Assembly: GCF_013112485.1 (NCBI RefSeq)
Contig: NZ_JABFHG010000001.1
Span: 496,001-560,000 of the forward strand
Reading direction: 5' to 3'
DNA length: 64,000 bases
From: Roseicella sp. DB1501
GTDB taxonomy: Bacteria; Pseudomonadota; Alphaproteobacteria; Acetobacterales; Acetobacteraceae
Shown here in pieces: positions 35,041 to 44,255 of the stretch (positions within the stretch are counted from its first letter, which is position 1; each line of letters opens with the position of its first letter). The position numbers were made by a program, and so were the translations under genes. The notes under the pieces are model-generated. The model worked only from the letters and a program-made list of their open reading frames with translations, ran no database searches and had not been told where the DNA came from.

Positions 35041-35445
35041 TCAGCCGCCGCGGGCGATGGCCGCGTCCAGCGGCGCCGGATCCAGGCCGAAATCCCGGTA
35101 GCCCTGCCGCAGCCGCTCGACATAGCCGGGCACGGGCGGGCCGGGACGGTCCAGGCGCTCGATATAGATCCAGGCCGCGCCCCCGTCCGGCAGCGCCAGG
35201 CGCCGGCGCTCGTAGACCCGGGGCGTGCCCTCAAGCCGATCGAGCGTGGCGAGATGCGCGGGCGCCACGCGCCAGAGCCCGACCGGGCAGGAGGCATCCG
35301 GATCGGGCTCGATCCGCGCGAAGCGCCGCAGCACCAGCCGCCAGCCCGGCAGCAGCAGCGCGCCCGCCGCCTCTGCGCCGGGGCAGCGCTGCCGCATCTG
35401 CGCGTGCTGGAGATTGCTGCCATAGGCGGCGTAGAGATCGGCCAT
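35041..35445 (-). CDS. Gamma-glutamylcyclotransferase-like (AIG2/GGCT fold) protein
   Basis: A protein of 134 residues with the fold's YAAYGSNL start (glycine-rich ligand loop), RRFARIEPDPDASCPVGLW in the centre and LDRLEGTPRVYERRR, whose Glu is the usual catalytic acid of GGCT enzymes, followed by AWIYIERL. The likely reaction is release of 5-oxoproline from gamma-glutamyl peptides, though many family members are uncharacterised. GGGAGG lies 10 bases before the ATG. It is divergent from the lactate permease-like gene by 41 bases. Confidence 0.8.
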   Translation of the reverse strand: MADLYAAYGSNLQHAQMRQRCPGAEAAGALLLPGWRLVLRRFARIEPDPDASCPVGLWRVAPAHLATLDRLEGTPRVYERRRLALPDGGAAWIYIERLDRPGPPVPGYVERLRQGYRDFGLDPAPLDAAIARGG

Positions 35446-35486
35446 GGGCGGCGAGCCTCCCGCGCCGCGCCCGGCCAGGCAAGCCG

Positions 35487-36884
35487 GTGACGCTGGCGCT
35501 GCAGGCGTTGCCGCTGCTGCTGCTTCTCGGCCTGCTCAGCAGCGGCCGGGCGGGGCCGGTCGGCGCCTGCCTGATCGCCCTCGCCGCCAGCCTTCCCGCG
35601 GTGCTGGTCTCGCTGCCGGATCCCACGGCGCTGCCCGGCTTCCTGCGCGACCAGGCGCTGCGCTGGCTCTTCCTCGGGCTGCAGCCGGTCGCCGTCGTCA
35701 CGGGCGGCCTGCTGTTCCACGCCGCCGCGACCGCGCCGGAGGAAGAGGGTGCCGGGGCGCGTCCGCCCAGCCCGGCGCGGGTCTTCGCGGTCGCCCTGCC
35801 GATGGGCGCCTTCCTCGAGAGCGTCACCGGCTTCGGGGTGGGCGCCGTCTTCGCCCTCTCCGCGCTCCGGCGCATGGGGTTCGGCGGGGGGGCGGCCGGG
35901 GCGCTCGCCCTGCAATCCCTGGTGATGATCCCCTGGGGCGGCCTCGGCCCCGGCACCGCGCTCGGCGCCACCTTGGCCGGCGTGCCGGCGCAGACCCTGT
36001 CCTGGCTCAATGCCTGGATGACCGCGGCCTGGCTGCTGCTGCTGGCGCCGCTCCTCTGGTCGCTCTCGGCGCGGGCCGGGCTGCCGGTGCCCGGGCGCGA
36101 GCGGGTGGCGCAAGCCGCCATGCTGGGTGCGCTCGGCGGGCTGCTGCTGCTGGCCGCCGCGACCCTGCCCTTCGAGCTGGCCGGCATCCTCTCGGCCGGG
36201 CCCGTCATGCTCTGGGCCTTCTGGCGCGCCGACCCGCCGCGGCATCCGCGGGCTGCGCTCGACCGGGCGGCGCCCTACCTGCTGCTGACCCTCTGCCTGC
36301 TGGCGGCGCGGCTCTGGCCCGGAGCGCCGGCGCTGCATCCCTTCCCCGACTATCCCGGCCTGCCGCTCACCCATGTCGCCGTGGTGCTCTGGCTGGTCGC
36401 GGGCGGGCTGCTGCTTGGCCGCCGCGACGGCCTGGCACGGACCCACGAGGCGCTGCGCCGGGCGCGGCGGCCGGCCATCGCGCTGCTGCTCTATGTCCTG
36501 CTCGGCCGGCTGCTGGCGGCGAGCGGCGCCGCCGCGGCGCTGGCCGGGGCCGCCGCGGCAGCGCTCGGGCCGCTGGCGCCGCTCGCCATCGCGCCCTTCG
36601 CGTTGCTCTCGGGCCTCGTCACCGGCAGCAATGTCGGCTCCAACGGCGCACTGATGCCGGTGCAGGTCGCGCTCGGCGAGGCCGCCGGCCTGCCGCCGCT
36701 GCTTGCCCCGGCGGTGCAGAATTTCGCCGGCGCCGCCAGCGTGCCGGCGAGCCTCGGCGTCACCGCCCTGGTCTGCGGCCTGCTCGCCGACGGCACCCGC
36801 CCGGCGCAGCTCTGGCGGCTGCTCTGGCCCTCCCTGGCGATGGTGCTCGGCATCGGCTGGGCAGCCACGCTGTTGCTGCGTTGA
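35487..36884 (+). CDS. L-lactate permease (LctP/LldP) family transporter
   Basis: 465 residues, shorter than the 530-560 of E. coli LldP, with about 12 membrane spans. Conserved segments FLESVTGFGVGAVFALSALR, LVMIPWGGLGPGTALG and GLVTGSNVGSNGALMPVQ are those of the family, which imports lactate or glycolate with protons. It starts with GTG 35487 and has no evident ribosome site, so the N-terminus is uncertain. It overlaps no neighbour. The gene downstream is a TctC receptor (116 bases on). Confidence 0.85.
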   Translation: MTLALQALPLLLLLGLLSSGRAGPVGACLIALAASLPAVLVSLPDPTALPGFLRDQALRWLFLGLQPVAVVTGGLLFHAAATAPEEEGAGARPPSPARVFAVALPMGAFLESVTGFGVGAVFALSALRRMGFGGGAAGALALQSLVMIPWGGLGPGTALGATLAGVPAQTLSWLNAWMTAAWLLLLAPLLWSLSARAGLPVPGRERVAQAAMLGALGGLLLLAAATLPFELAGILSAGPVMLWAFWRADPPRHPRAALDRAAPYLLLTLCLLAARLWPGAPALHPFPDYPGLPLTHVAVVLWLVAGGLLLGRRDGLARTHEALRRARRPAIALLLYVLLGRLLAASGAAAALAGAAAAALGPLAPLAIAPFALLSGLVTGSNVGSNGALMPVQVALGEAAGLPPLLAPAVQNFAGAASVPASLGVTALVCGLLADGTRPAQLWRLLWPSLAMVLGIGWAATLLLR

Positions 36885-36999
36885 AGGCCGCTTGCTAGAG
36901 CAACAGCGCGTTCATCCCTGGGCGCCAAGATGCCGCATCTCCCTTCCCGGCGCGCCACGCGGCCGGGATCGGGAGCAGCACCCAGCCAGGAAACCTCCG

Positions 37000-37974
37000 A
37001 TGCTCACCCGCCGCGCCGCGCTCGGCACCGCTGCCGCCCTGCTGGCCACGCCGTCCCTCGCCCAATCCGGCGCCCAATCCGGCTTCCCCGACCATCCGGT
37101 GCGGATGATCGTCGGCTATCCGCCCGGCGGCGTGACCGACATCGTCGCCCGCATCCTCGCCGAGCCGCTCGGCCAGCGCCTCGGCCAGCCGGTGGTGGTG
37201 GAGAACCGCGCCGGGGCCGGCGGCAACATCGGCGCCCAGGCGGCGAGCAATGCCGAGCCGGACGGCTACACGCTGCTGATCGGCACCGCCGCCATGTTCG
37301 GCGTGAATCCGCTGCTCTACGCCAATTCCGGCGTCGACCTGATGCGGGACTTCCTGCCGCTCGGCACCATCAACGACATGGCCAACGTGCTCTCGGTCAA
37401 CCCGAAGCGGCTCGATGTCCGCTCGGTCGCCGAGCTGGTGGCGCGCGGCAAGAAGGGCGGGCTGATCTACGGCTCGGTCGGCAACGGCAGCTCCTCGCAT
37501 CTCTGCGCGACGCTGCTGCAGCGCCTCGCCGGCTTCGAGGCGACGCATGTGCCCTATCGCGGCTCCTCGCCGGCCGTCGCCGCGCTTCTCGCCGCCGAGG
37601 TGGACTTCCTCTTCGACACCACCGCCACCTCGACGCAGCAGGTGCAGGCCGGCACCTTCCGCGCGCTCGGCGTCAGCACCGCGACCCGCGCCTCAGCCCT
37701 GCCCGAGGTGCCGACCATCGCCGAGGCGGGCATCAAGGGCTATGCCGTCTCGGTCTGGAACACGCTGCTGGTGCATCGCCGCACGCCGGAGCCGGTGGTG
37801 GCGCGCCTCCGCCAGGCCTTCGCCGCGGCGATGGACGAGGCGACCCAGGCCAAGCTGCGCGCCAGCTATGTCGATCCGCTGCTGGTGCCGACGGCCGAGG
37901 TGCCGGCCTGGCTCGAGCGCGAGCAATCGACCTGGCTGAAAATGGCCAAGGAGGCCGGGGTTTCGGTGGACTGA
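37000..37974 (+). CDS. Bug-family (TctC-like) periplasmic solute receptor 3
   Basis: 324 residues. The leader MLTRRAALGTAAALLATPSL ends in AQS; FPDHPVRMIVGYPPGGVTDI, VVVENRAGAGGNIG, AEPDGYTLL and HVPYRGSSPAVAALL mark the family. AGGA lies 10 bases before ATG 37000. Its stop overlaps the start of the glycosylase gene (TGATG), an unusual coupling of a transport receptor to a DNA-repair gene that is probably fortuitous packing. Confidence 0.92.
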   Translation: MLTRRAALGTAAALLATPSLAQSGAQSGFPDHPVRMIVGYPPGGVTDIVARILAEPLGQRLGQPVVVENRAGAGGNIGAQAASNAEPDGYTLLIGTAAMFGVNPLLYANSGVDLMRDFLPLGTINDMANVLSVNPKRLDVRSVAELVARGKKGGLIYGSVGNGSSSHLCATLLQRLAGFEATHVPYRGSSPAVAALLAAEVDFLFDTTATSTQQVQAGTFRALGVSTATRASALPEVPTIAEAGIKGYAVSVWNTLLVHRRTPEPVVARLRQAFAAAMDEATQAKLRASYVDPLLVPTAEVPAWLEREQSTWLKMAKEAGVSVD

Positions 37975-38669
37975 TGGTCGAGACCGTCGGCACGGGTGCG
38001 GCGCCGGCCCAATTCGGCCGCGGCGGCCAGCCTGCCGGTCCTTGGGCCAAGGCGGAGCGGCATCTCCGCAAGGACCCGGCGCTGAAACCCTGGATGAAGC
38101 GGATCGGCGCCTGCACCCTGGCGCCGGTGGAGCGCGAGCCCTACGAGGCGCTGGTGCGCGCCATCGCGCATCAGCAGGTGCATGGCCGGGCGGCGGAGGC
38201 GATCCTCGGCCGCTTCCTGGCGCTGCATCCGACGCAGGCCTTCCCCTCGCCCGAGACGGTGCTGGCGACCAGCGCCGAGGCGATGCGCGCCTGCGGCTTC
38301 TCGCAATCCAAGATCGCCGCCATCCGCGACATCGCCGAGAAATCCGTGGGCGGGCTGGTGCCGACGCGCGCGGGCTGCGCCCAGCTCTCGGATGCGGCGC
38401 TGATCGAGCGCCTCGTCGCCATCCGCGGCGTCGGCCGTTGGACGGTCGAGATGCTGCTGATCTTCACCCTTGGCCGGCCCGACATCCTGCCGGTCGACGA
38501 TTTCGGCGTGCGCGAGGGCTGGAAGGTCGCGGTCGGGCTCGAGGTCCAGCCGAAGCCGAAGGAGCTCGCCGCCATCGGCGAGTCCTGGGCGCCCTGGCGC
38601 AGCGTCGCCGCCTGGTATCTCTGGCGCACGGCGGATGCCGCCAAGCGCAGCACCTTCAAGCCGCAATAG
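37974..38669 (+). CDS. DNA-3-methyladenine glycosylase II-like (AlkA, HhH-GPD)
   Basis: A 231-residue enzyme. EALVRAIAHQQVHGRAAEAIL is the conserved first helix pair, IRGVGRWTVEMLLIF the helix-hairpin-helix, and LPVDDFGVREGW holds the catalytic Asp of the GPD motif. It excises alkylated bases such as 3-methyladenine. It lacks the extra N-terminal domain of E. coli AlkA, as is normal for the short bacterial form. It starts at ATG 37974, one base overlapping the stop of the receptor gene. Confidence 0.9.
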   Translation: MVETVGTGAAPAQFGRGGQPAGPWAKAERHLRKDPALKPWMKRIGACTLAPVEREPYEALVRAIAHQQVHGRAAEAILGRFLALHPTQAFPSPETVLATSAEAMRACGFSQSKIAAIRDIAEKSVGGLVPTRAGCAQLSDAALIERLVAIRGVGRWTVEMLLIFTLGRPDILPVDDFGVREGWKVAVGLEVQPKPKELAAIGESWAPWRSVAAWYLWRTADAAKRSTFKPQ

Positions 38670-38740
38670 GCTCGGTTCCCAGGAACGCGGCTTTCGCGCA
38701 TGCTGCCGGCGCAACGAGAACGACGCCGGGAGCATCGTCC

Positions 38741-39970
38741 ATGACCCGAGGTTTCACCCGCCGCGGCCTTGCCGCCGCCGGCCTCGCCTTGCCGCTGGCC
38801 CGCGCCCGCGCCCAGACCGGGGCGGCGCCGGTGATCCGGCTCGGCGTGCTCTCCGACTTCTCCGGCCCCTATCGCGACTGGTCCGGCCCGACCACCCTTG
38901 CCTGCGTGCAGCAGGCGGTGGCCGAGGCGATGGCCGCGCATCCCGGCCTGCGCGTCGAGTTGCTGCAGGCCGACCACCAGAACAAGACCGATGTCGGCGC
39001 CAACACCGTGCGGCAGTGGTTCGACCAGCGCGAGGTCGATGCGGTGGTCGATGTCAACAACTCGGCCGTCGGGCTCGCGGTCTCCGGCGTCGCGCGGGAG
39101 AAGAACAAGGTCTTCCTCGCCTCCGGCGCCTCCACCGCGGCGTTGACCGGCGCGCAATGCTCGCCGAACACGGTGCAATGGACCTACGACACCTACATGC
39201 TCTCCAAGGCGACGAGCGCGGCGATGGTGAAGGATGGCGGGACCTCCTGGTTCTTCATCACCGCCGACTACGCCTTCGGCCATATCATCGAGCGCGAGGC
39301 GCGCGGCTTCATCGAGGCGGCGGGCGGCAAGGTGCTGGGCGCGGTCCGCTACCCCTTCCCGCAGACCACGGATTTCTCCGCCCTGCTGCTGCAGGCGCAG
39401 GCGAGCGGGGCGAAGGTGCTCGGCCTCGCCAATGCCGGCAACGACACGGTGAATGCGGTGAAGCAGGCGCAGGAATTCGGCCTGCCGAAGCGCGGCATGA
39501 AGATCGCGCTCATGCTTGCCTACCTCACCGACATCCACACCATGGGTCTGCCGGTGGCGCGGGGGCTGCGCCTGACCGAGAGCTTCTACTGGGACCTCAA
39601 CGACCGCACCCGCGCCTTCTGGGACCGGGTGAAGGCGCGGACCGGCGGCGCCTGCCCGAACCAGATGAATGCCGGCGGCTATGCCGCGACCCTGCACTAC
39701 CTGAAGGCCTGCGCCGCGATGGGCACCGCCCGGGCGAAGGAGAGCGGGCAGGAGACCGTCGCGGCGATGAAGGCGATGCCGACCGATGACGACTGCTTCG
39801 GCGCCGGCAGCATCCGCAAGGACGGGCGCAAGCTGCACCCCGCCTATCTCTTCGAGGTAAAGCGGCCGGAGGAGTCGCGGGCGCCCTTCGACTATTACCG
39901 CTTGGTCGCCACCACGCCGGCGGAGGAGGCCTTCCGGCCTCTCGCCGAGGGCGGCTGCCCGCTGGCCTGA
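38741..39970 (+). CDS. ABC-type branched-chain amino acid (PBP-I) substrate-binding protein, orphan 1
   Basis: 409 residues with leader MTRGFTRRGLAAAGLALPLA ending in ARAQ. The mature region (VIRLGVLSDFSGPYRDWSGP, then VDAVVDVNNSAVGLAVSGVA, then AYAFGHIIEREA-like WFFITADYAFGH) is the Peripla_BP_6/LivJ-like fold. Such receptors feed Liv-type ABC importers, but no livHMGF genes are near. Ligands range from amino acids to amides, urea and aromatics. GGGAG lies upstream of ATG 38741. Confidence 0.9.
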   Translation: MTRGFTRRGLAAAGLALPLARARAQTGAAPVIRLGVLSDFSGPYRDWSGPTTLACVQQAVAEAMAAHPGLRVELLQADHQNKTDVGANTVRQWFDQREVDAVVDVNNSAVGLAVSGVAREKNKVFLASGASTAALTGAQCSPNTVQWTYDTYMLSKATSAAMVKDGGTSWFFITADYAFGHIIEREARGFIEAAGGKVLGAVRYPFPQTTDFSALLLQAQASGAKVLGLANAGNDTVNAVKQAQEFGLPKRGMKIALMLAYLTDIHTMGLPVARGLRLTESFYWDLNDRTRAFWDRVKARTGGACPNQMNAGGYAATLHYLKACAAMGTARAKESGQETVAAMKAMPTDDDCFGAGSIRKDGRKLHPAYLFEVKRPEESRAPFDYYRLVATTPAEEAFRPLAEGGCPLA

Positions 39971-40359
39971 CCGGGTCGCGCAAGCCACCGGCGGCCCGGG
40001 CCGGCGCCGCCATGCGGGTTCGGCATCGCGCCCCCCCACTCCGGCGATGCCACGCTACCCGCTTCCGGTGGCGTCGCCGCGCCGGCTTGTGTAAGAAGCA
40101 GCCGCTTCGCGGGCGCCGCGGCACGGCGTCGCGCCGGACGCTTCGGAGTTCGGCAGCAACTCGCGAGGCAGATTGGGGGACGGGCCCGGCCGGGTTCGGC
40201 ACCCCGGATCGCGGCCGGACGCGCAGCAATCCGCACGGGACGCAGGGACGCAGCAAGGCATGGTCGCCGCCGGGCGCGGCCGCGCCATGGGCGGGGATTG
40301 AGTCGCCTGGGCGTGGGATGCGCCGGGCGGCGGCGAGGTCGGGCAGGACGGGGACTGGA
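39971..40359. other. Intergenic region with no gene seen
   Basis: 389 bases between the receptor and the phosphoesterase. Frames across it are arginine-rich and resemble nothing; a poly-C run (CGCGCCCCCCCACTCC, about 40028) and scattered GC palindromes are the only features. The phosphoesterase promoter should lie here but is not obvious. Confidence 0.5.
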
Positions 40360-41331
40360 ATGGACGGTGATGTGGCGGCCTTGGCCCGCGAGGGGATGAC
40401 CGGGCTCCGCTGGCGGGCGCGCCTGCGGCGGCGCACGGTGCTGCGCGGCGCCGGTGCTGGGACCGGCCTCGGCGCCTTCGGCGGCATCGTCTTCGGCCGT
40501 GACCCCGGCGCGGTGCCGCAGCCGCCGCTGCGCCTGGTGCGCCACCGGCTGGCGCCCGCCAGCTGGCCCGCGGACCTGCCCCTCAGTATCGCCCTCATCG
40601 CCGATCCGCATTGCGGCGGCCCGCTGGCCACGCTCGGCCGCCTGTCGCAGGTCGTGGCGACGACCAATGCGCTGCGGCCGGACCTCGTCGTGCTGCTCGG
40701 CGACTACCTGGCCGACCACCGCTTCACCCCCGGCCGCCCCGGCTTCCGCGCCGTGGCCGAGGTGCTGGCGGGGCTGCGCGCGCCCCTCGGCGTGCACGCC
40801 ATCCTCGGCAACCATGACTGGTGGGAGGATGCCGCGACCCAGGCCGGCGGCCCGGGGCTGCCGGAGGCCGCGGACGATTTCGCCGACGCCGGCCTGCCGG
40901 TGCTGCACAATGCGGCGCGGCGGCTGGTGCATCGCGGCCAGCCGGTCTGGCTGGGCGGCCTCGGCAGCCAATGGGCCTACCGGGCGCGGCGCGGCGCCTA
41001 TCGCGGCGCCGACGACCTCGCCGCGACCCTCGCCGCCTTCACCGATGACGCGCCGGCGATCCTGCTCGCGCATGAGCCCGACATCTTCCCGCAGGTGCCG
41101 GCGCGGGTGGCGGTGACGCTCTCCGGCCATACCCATGGCGGCCAGGTGCGCATCGGCGGCTACTCCCCGGTGGTGCCGAGCCGCTTCGGCAACCGCTACG
41201 CCTATGGCGCCATCGAGGAGGAGGGCCGGCACTTGGTCGTCTCCGGCGGCCTCGGCAATTCCATGCTGCCGCTGCGGCTCGGCATGCCGCCCGAGCTGAC
41301 GCTGGTCGAGCTCGGCGGCGTCGCGGCCTGA
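40360..41331 (+). CDS. Metallophosphoesterase (calcineurin-like), YkuE type
   Basis: 323 residues. Metal-binding motifs in order: LIADPHCGG, VVLLGDYLADH, LGNHDWW and SGHTHGGQ, with LLAHEPD between, the di-metal calcineurin-like site. An N-terminal basic stretch with RRRTVLRGAGAGTGLGAFGG resembles a twin-arginine leader, so export is likely; related YkuE-type enzymes are Tat substrates. Start ATG 40360 is the first ATG before that leader; earlier in-frame codons are low-complexity arginine-rich sequence. Confidence 0.85.
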   Translation: MDGDVAALAREGMTGLRWRARLRRRTVLRGAGAGTGLGAFGGIVFGRDPGAVPQPPLRLVRHRLAPASWPADLPLSIALIADPHCGGPLATLGRLSQVVATTNALRPDLVVLLGDYLADHRFTPGRPGFRAVAEVLAGLRAPLGVHAILGNHDWWEDAATQAGGPGLPEAADDFADAGLPVLHNAARRLVHRGQPVWLGGLGSQWAYRARRGAYRGADDLAATLAAFTDDAPAILLAHEPDIFPQVPARVAVTLSGHTHGGQVRIGGYSPVVPSRFGNRYAYGAIEEEGRHLVVSGGLGNSMLPLRLGMPPELTLVELGGVAA

Positions 41332-41347
41332 GCCGCGGCCGGCGCCG

Positions 41348-42112
41348 TCAGCCGGCGCCGAGGAAAGGCTCGACCAGGGCGAGGAAGCCCGCCGGGTTCT
41401 CCGCATGCACCCAGTGCCCGGCCGCCGGCACGGTGGCGAATTCCACCGCGGGGAAGAGGGCGCGGAAACGGGCCTCGTGCTCCGGCCGGACATAGGCGGA
41501 GCGCTCGCCGCGCAGCACCAGCACCGGGCCCTCGTAGCGGCCGGCGAGGTCCGGGAAGCCCTCGATCACCGGCATGGCGTCGGCGATCTCCGCGAGCCCG
41601 AGGCGCCACTGCGGCCCCTCCCCGCCGAGCCGGAGGTTCTGCAGCAGGAAGGCGCGGATGCCGGCCTCCGGCACCGCCGGGGCCAGGGCCGCATCCGCCT
41701 CCCGCCGGGTCAGGCCGGGATGCAGCGGCACCGCCTGCATCGCCGCGACATACTCCCGCAGGCCGGGCGGATAGGCCACGGGCGCGATGTCGGCGACGAT
41801 CAGCCGGCGCACCAGCGCCGGCCGGGCCAAGGCGAGCGCCATCGCCGCCTTGCCGCCCATGGAATGGCCGAGCACCGCCGCCGGCGCGGCGCCGAGCGCC
41901 TCGAGCGTCGCCGCCACGTCATCCGCCATGGCCGGATAGTCCATGGCGGCGTCGCGGCCCGAGGCGCCATGGTTGCGCAGGTCGAGCGCGATCACCCGGT
42001 GCGCCGCGGCGAGGCGCTTCTGGATCGTCCCCCAATTCCCCGCGGCGCCGAAGAGCCCGTGCAGCAAGGCGAGGGGCGCGCCCTCCCCAGCCTCGACCGC
42101 GTTCAGCCGCAT
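41348..42112 (-). CDS. Alpha/beta hydrolase (YbfF-like esterase)
   Basis: 254 residues. The oxyanion-hole stretch LLHGLFGAAGNWG, nucleophile elbow GHSMGGKAAM (Ser about 94) and catalytic His in AGHWVHAENPAGF near the C-terminus are all present, with DLRNHGASG between. This set is close to YbfF-type acyl-CoA or short ester hydrolases. GGGAGGG precedes ATG 42112. It is the downstream partner of the EamA exporter gene (25-base gap). Confidence 0.88.
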   Translation of the reverse strand: MRLNAVEAGEGAPLALLHGLFGAAGNWGTIQKRLAAAHRVIALDLRNHGASGRDAAMDYPAMADDVAATLEALGAAPAAVLGHSMGGKAAMALALARPALVRRLIVADIAPVAYPPGLREYVAAMQAVPLHPGLTRREADAALAPAVPEAGIRAFLLQNLRLGGEGPQWRLGLAEIADAMPVIEGFPDLAGRYEGPVLVLRGERSAYVRPEHEARFRALFPAVEFATVPAAGHWVHAENPAGFLALVEPFLGAG

Positions 42113-42137
42113 GCCGCGCCCTCCCTGCCCCATCGCC

Positions 42138-43073
42138 TCATCCGCGCGCTGCCAGCGCGACACTCCCGCCGATCAGCAGGCCGCCGGCGAGCACGTCCCA
42201 GCCCAGCGCCTCGCCCAGCCAGAGATTCGACAGGGCGACGCCGAGCGCCGGCACGGCGAGGAAGCCGACCGAGGCCATGATGCCCGAAAGCCGGCGCCCG
42301 GCCTCGATCGTCGCCCAGGTGCCGATCGGCGCCGCGACGGCGCCGACGAAGGCGGCATGCGGCCAGGAGGCGGCGCCGATCCCCCCCGCCGGCTCGCGCC
42401 ACAGGGCGAGCGGCAGCAGCAGCGCGGTGCCGATGGCGAAGCTCCAGGGCAGCAGGTGCAGCACCGGCTGCCGCGGCGGGAAGCGCCGCGTGACCAGGAT
42501 GGCGAGGCTCCAGCACAGGCTCGCGCCGAGCAGCATGGCATAGCCGAGCAGCATGCCGGAGCCGAGACCACCCGCCTGGTCGAGCACGTCCCAGATCCGC
42601 ATCAGCACCAGCACGCCGCACAGCCCGACCAGCACCGCCAGCCATTGCTGCCGCGAGACCCGGTCGCCGAGCAGCCAGACCGAGAGCGGGATCAGCCAGA
42701 ACACCGTGACATTGGCGAGGATGGCGGTGCGGCCCGCCGGCACCCAGGCCAGCGCCAGATGCGTCAGGGCGAAGAAGGCGCCGAGTTGCAGCAGGCCGAT
42801 GCCGATGATGCAGGGCAGGTCGCCGCGCTCCGGCCAGCGCAGCCGGCGCATCGCGGCGAGCAGCAGGGCCGAGGCGATGGCGGCCAGCCCGGCCCGGTTC
42901 ACCGCGAACCAGAGCGGTGTCGCATGCGCCAGCGCCGCCTTGGTCACCGGCCAGATGCCGCCGAACAGGCAGACGGAGACGGCGAGATAGGGCAGGCCCG
43001 CCGCCAGCCGCCGGTCCGCGGCCGGGTGGGGCGCCGCCGGCGGACGCGCCGCGAGCGGTTCAGCCGCCGCCAT
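42138..43073 (-). CDS. EamA/DMT-family transporter
   Basis: 311 residues with ten hydrophobic helices in two five-helix repeats; the first repeat starts GLPYLAVSVCLFGGIWPVTKAAL and the second YAMLLGASLCWSLAILVTRR, as in EamA drug/metabolite exporters. The substrate (often amino acids, metabolites or drugs) cannot be told from sequence. ATG 43073 is chosen because the N-terminal extension upstream belongs to another gene in a different frame. It lies 11 bases after the quinone oxidoreductase gene in one transcription unit. Confidence 0.85.
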   Translation of the reverse strand: MAAAEPLAARPPAAPHPAADRRLAAGLPYLAVSVCLFGGIWPVTKAALAHATPLWFAVNRAGLAAIASALLLAAMRRLRWPERGDLPCIIGIGLLQLGAFFALTHLALAWVPAGRTAILANVTVFWLIPLSVWLLGDRVSRQQWLAVLVGLCGVLVLMRIWDVLDQAGGLGSGMLLGYAMLLGASLCWSLAILVTRRFPPRQPVLHLLPWSFAIGTALLLPLALWREPAGGIGAASWPHAAFVGAVAAPIGTWATIEAGRRLSGIMASVGFLAVPALGVALSNLWLGEALGWDVLAGGLLIGGSVALAARG

Positions 43074-43084
43074 GCGCCGCAGCC

Positions 43085-44092
43085 CTAATCGGCCACCTGC
43101 AGCATGATCTTGCCGATATGCTGGCTGCTCTCCATCAACGCATGCGCCGCCGCCGCCTCGCGCAGCGGGAAGACCTTGTAGATCGGCGGCGCGACCTTGC
43201 CGGCCTCGAGCAGCGGCCAGACCTTCTCGCGCAGCGCCGCGGCGATCGCGCCCTTCTGCGCCGTGGTGCGCGGCCGCATGGTGCTGCCGGTCACCGTCAG
43301 GCGCCGCGTCATGATGGGACGGAGATCCACTTTCGCCGCCTCGAAGCCGCCGAGGAAGGCGATGAGGACGAGGCGCCCATCCATGCCGAGGCAGCGCAGG
43401 TTGCGGCCGAAATACTCGGCGCCGACCATGTCGAGCACCACATCGGCGAGCTTGCCGCCGGTCTCGCGCTTCACCGCCTCGACGAAATCCTCGGCGCGGT
43501 AGTTCACCGCGACATCGGCGCCGAGCTCGCGGCAGGCGCGGCACTTCTCCTCGCTGCCGGCGGTCGCGATCACCCGCGCGCCGAAGGCCTTGGCGAGCTG
43601 GATGGCGGTGACGCCGATGCCGGAGGTGCCGCCATGGATCAGCGCCGTCTCCCCGGCCTGCAGCCTTCCATGCCCGAAGAGATTGGCCCAGACGGTGAAG
43701 AAGGTCTCGGGCAGCGCCGCCGCCCGGATCGCGTCGTAGCCCTTCGGCCAGGGCAGGCACTGCGCCGCCGGCGCGACGCAGTATTCGGCATAGGCGCCGC
43801 CATTGGTCAGCGCGCAGACCCGGTCGCCGGGCTTCCAGGGCGCCGCCTCGGGGCCGGCCGCGACCACCTCGCCGGCCGTCTCGAGGCCGATGACCGGGCT
43901 CGCGCCCGGCGGCGGCGGGTAGTCGCCCTTGCGCTGCTGCACGTCCGGCCGGTTCACCCCGGTGGCCAGCACCCGGATCAGCACCTCATCCGCCTTGGGC
44001 CGCGGCAGCGGGCCGGTCTTCGGCACCAGCACCTCCGCCGCGCCGCCGGCCCCATGGTCGATGAAGGTCATGGTCTCGGGCAGGGGCGGCAT
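43085..44092 (-). CDS. NAD(P)H quinone oxidoreductase, PIG3 type (zinc-less MDR family)
   Basis: 335 residues. The N-terminal GroES-like domain ([23 protein letters not shown]) and the Rossmann domain with [19 protein letters not shown] and [20 protein letters not shown] are those of PIG3/TP53I3 quinone reductases. They reduce quinones with NADPH and lack structural zinc. Start ATG 44092, with ATG 44071 (MTFIDHG) as an alternative that resembles family starts better. It is first of a three-gene minus-strand unit with the EamA exporter and the hydrolase. Confidence 0.9.
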   Translation of the reverse strand: MPPLPETMTFIDHGAGGAAEVLVPKTGPLPRPKADEVLIRVLATGVNRPDVQQRKGDYPPPPGASPVIGLETAGEVVAAGPEAAPWKPGDRVCALTNGGAYAEYCVAPAAQCLPWPKGYDAIRAAALPETFFTVWANLFGHGRLQAGETALIHGGTSGIGVTAIQLAKAFGARVIATAGSEEKCRACRELGADVAVNYRAEDFVEAVKRETGGKLADVVLDMVGAEYFGRNLRCLGMDGRLVLIAFLGGFEAAKVDLRPIMTRRLTVTGSTMRPRTTAQKGAIAAALREKVWPLLEAGKVAPPIYKVFPLREAAAAHALMESSQHIGKIMLQVAD

Positions 44093-44255
44093 GGCGTTTC
44101 CTCATCCTCCGGGCGGGCGGCGGAGGTTCCGCGCCAGGCCGCGCCCCGTCAAGCCGGCACCGTCAAGCCGGCGAGGCCCGATGCCGCACGGGGTTGCGTC
44201 GGCGCTCCGGCACGGGGAGTATCCGGCCCTACCGCCACGCGTCGAAGGGACTGGC

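Noticed and set aside
34926-36446. A 506-codon minus-strand frame spanning the GGCT-like and lactate permease genes
   Set aside because: It covers real genes on both strands and has no recognisable domain.
37000-38669. Functional coupling of the TctC receptor and the AlkA-like glycosylase
   Set aside because: The TGATG overlap indicates shared transcription, but the roles are unrelated and compact packing is common in this genome.
39971-40359. An N-terminal extension of the phosphoesterase back to 40012
   Set aside because: The extra 116 codons are Arg/Gly-rich without similarity, and the leader-like sequence begins after ATG 40360.
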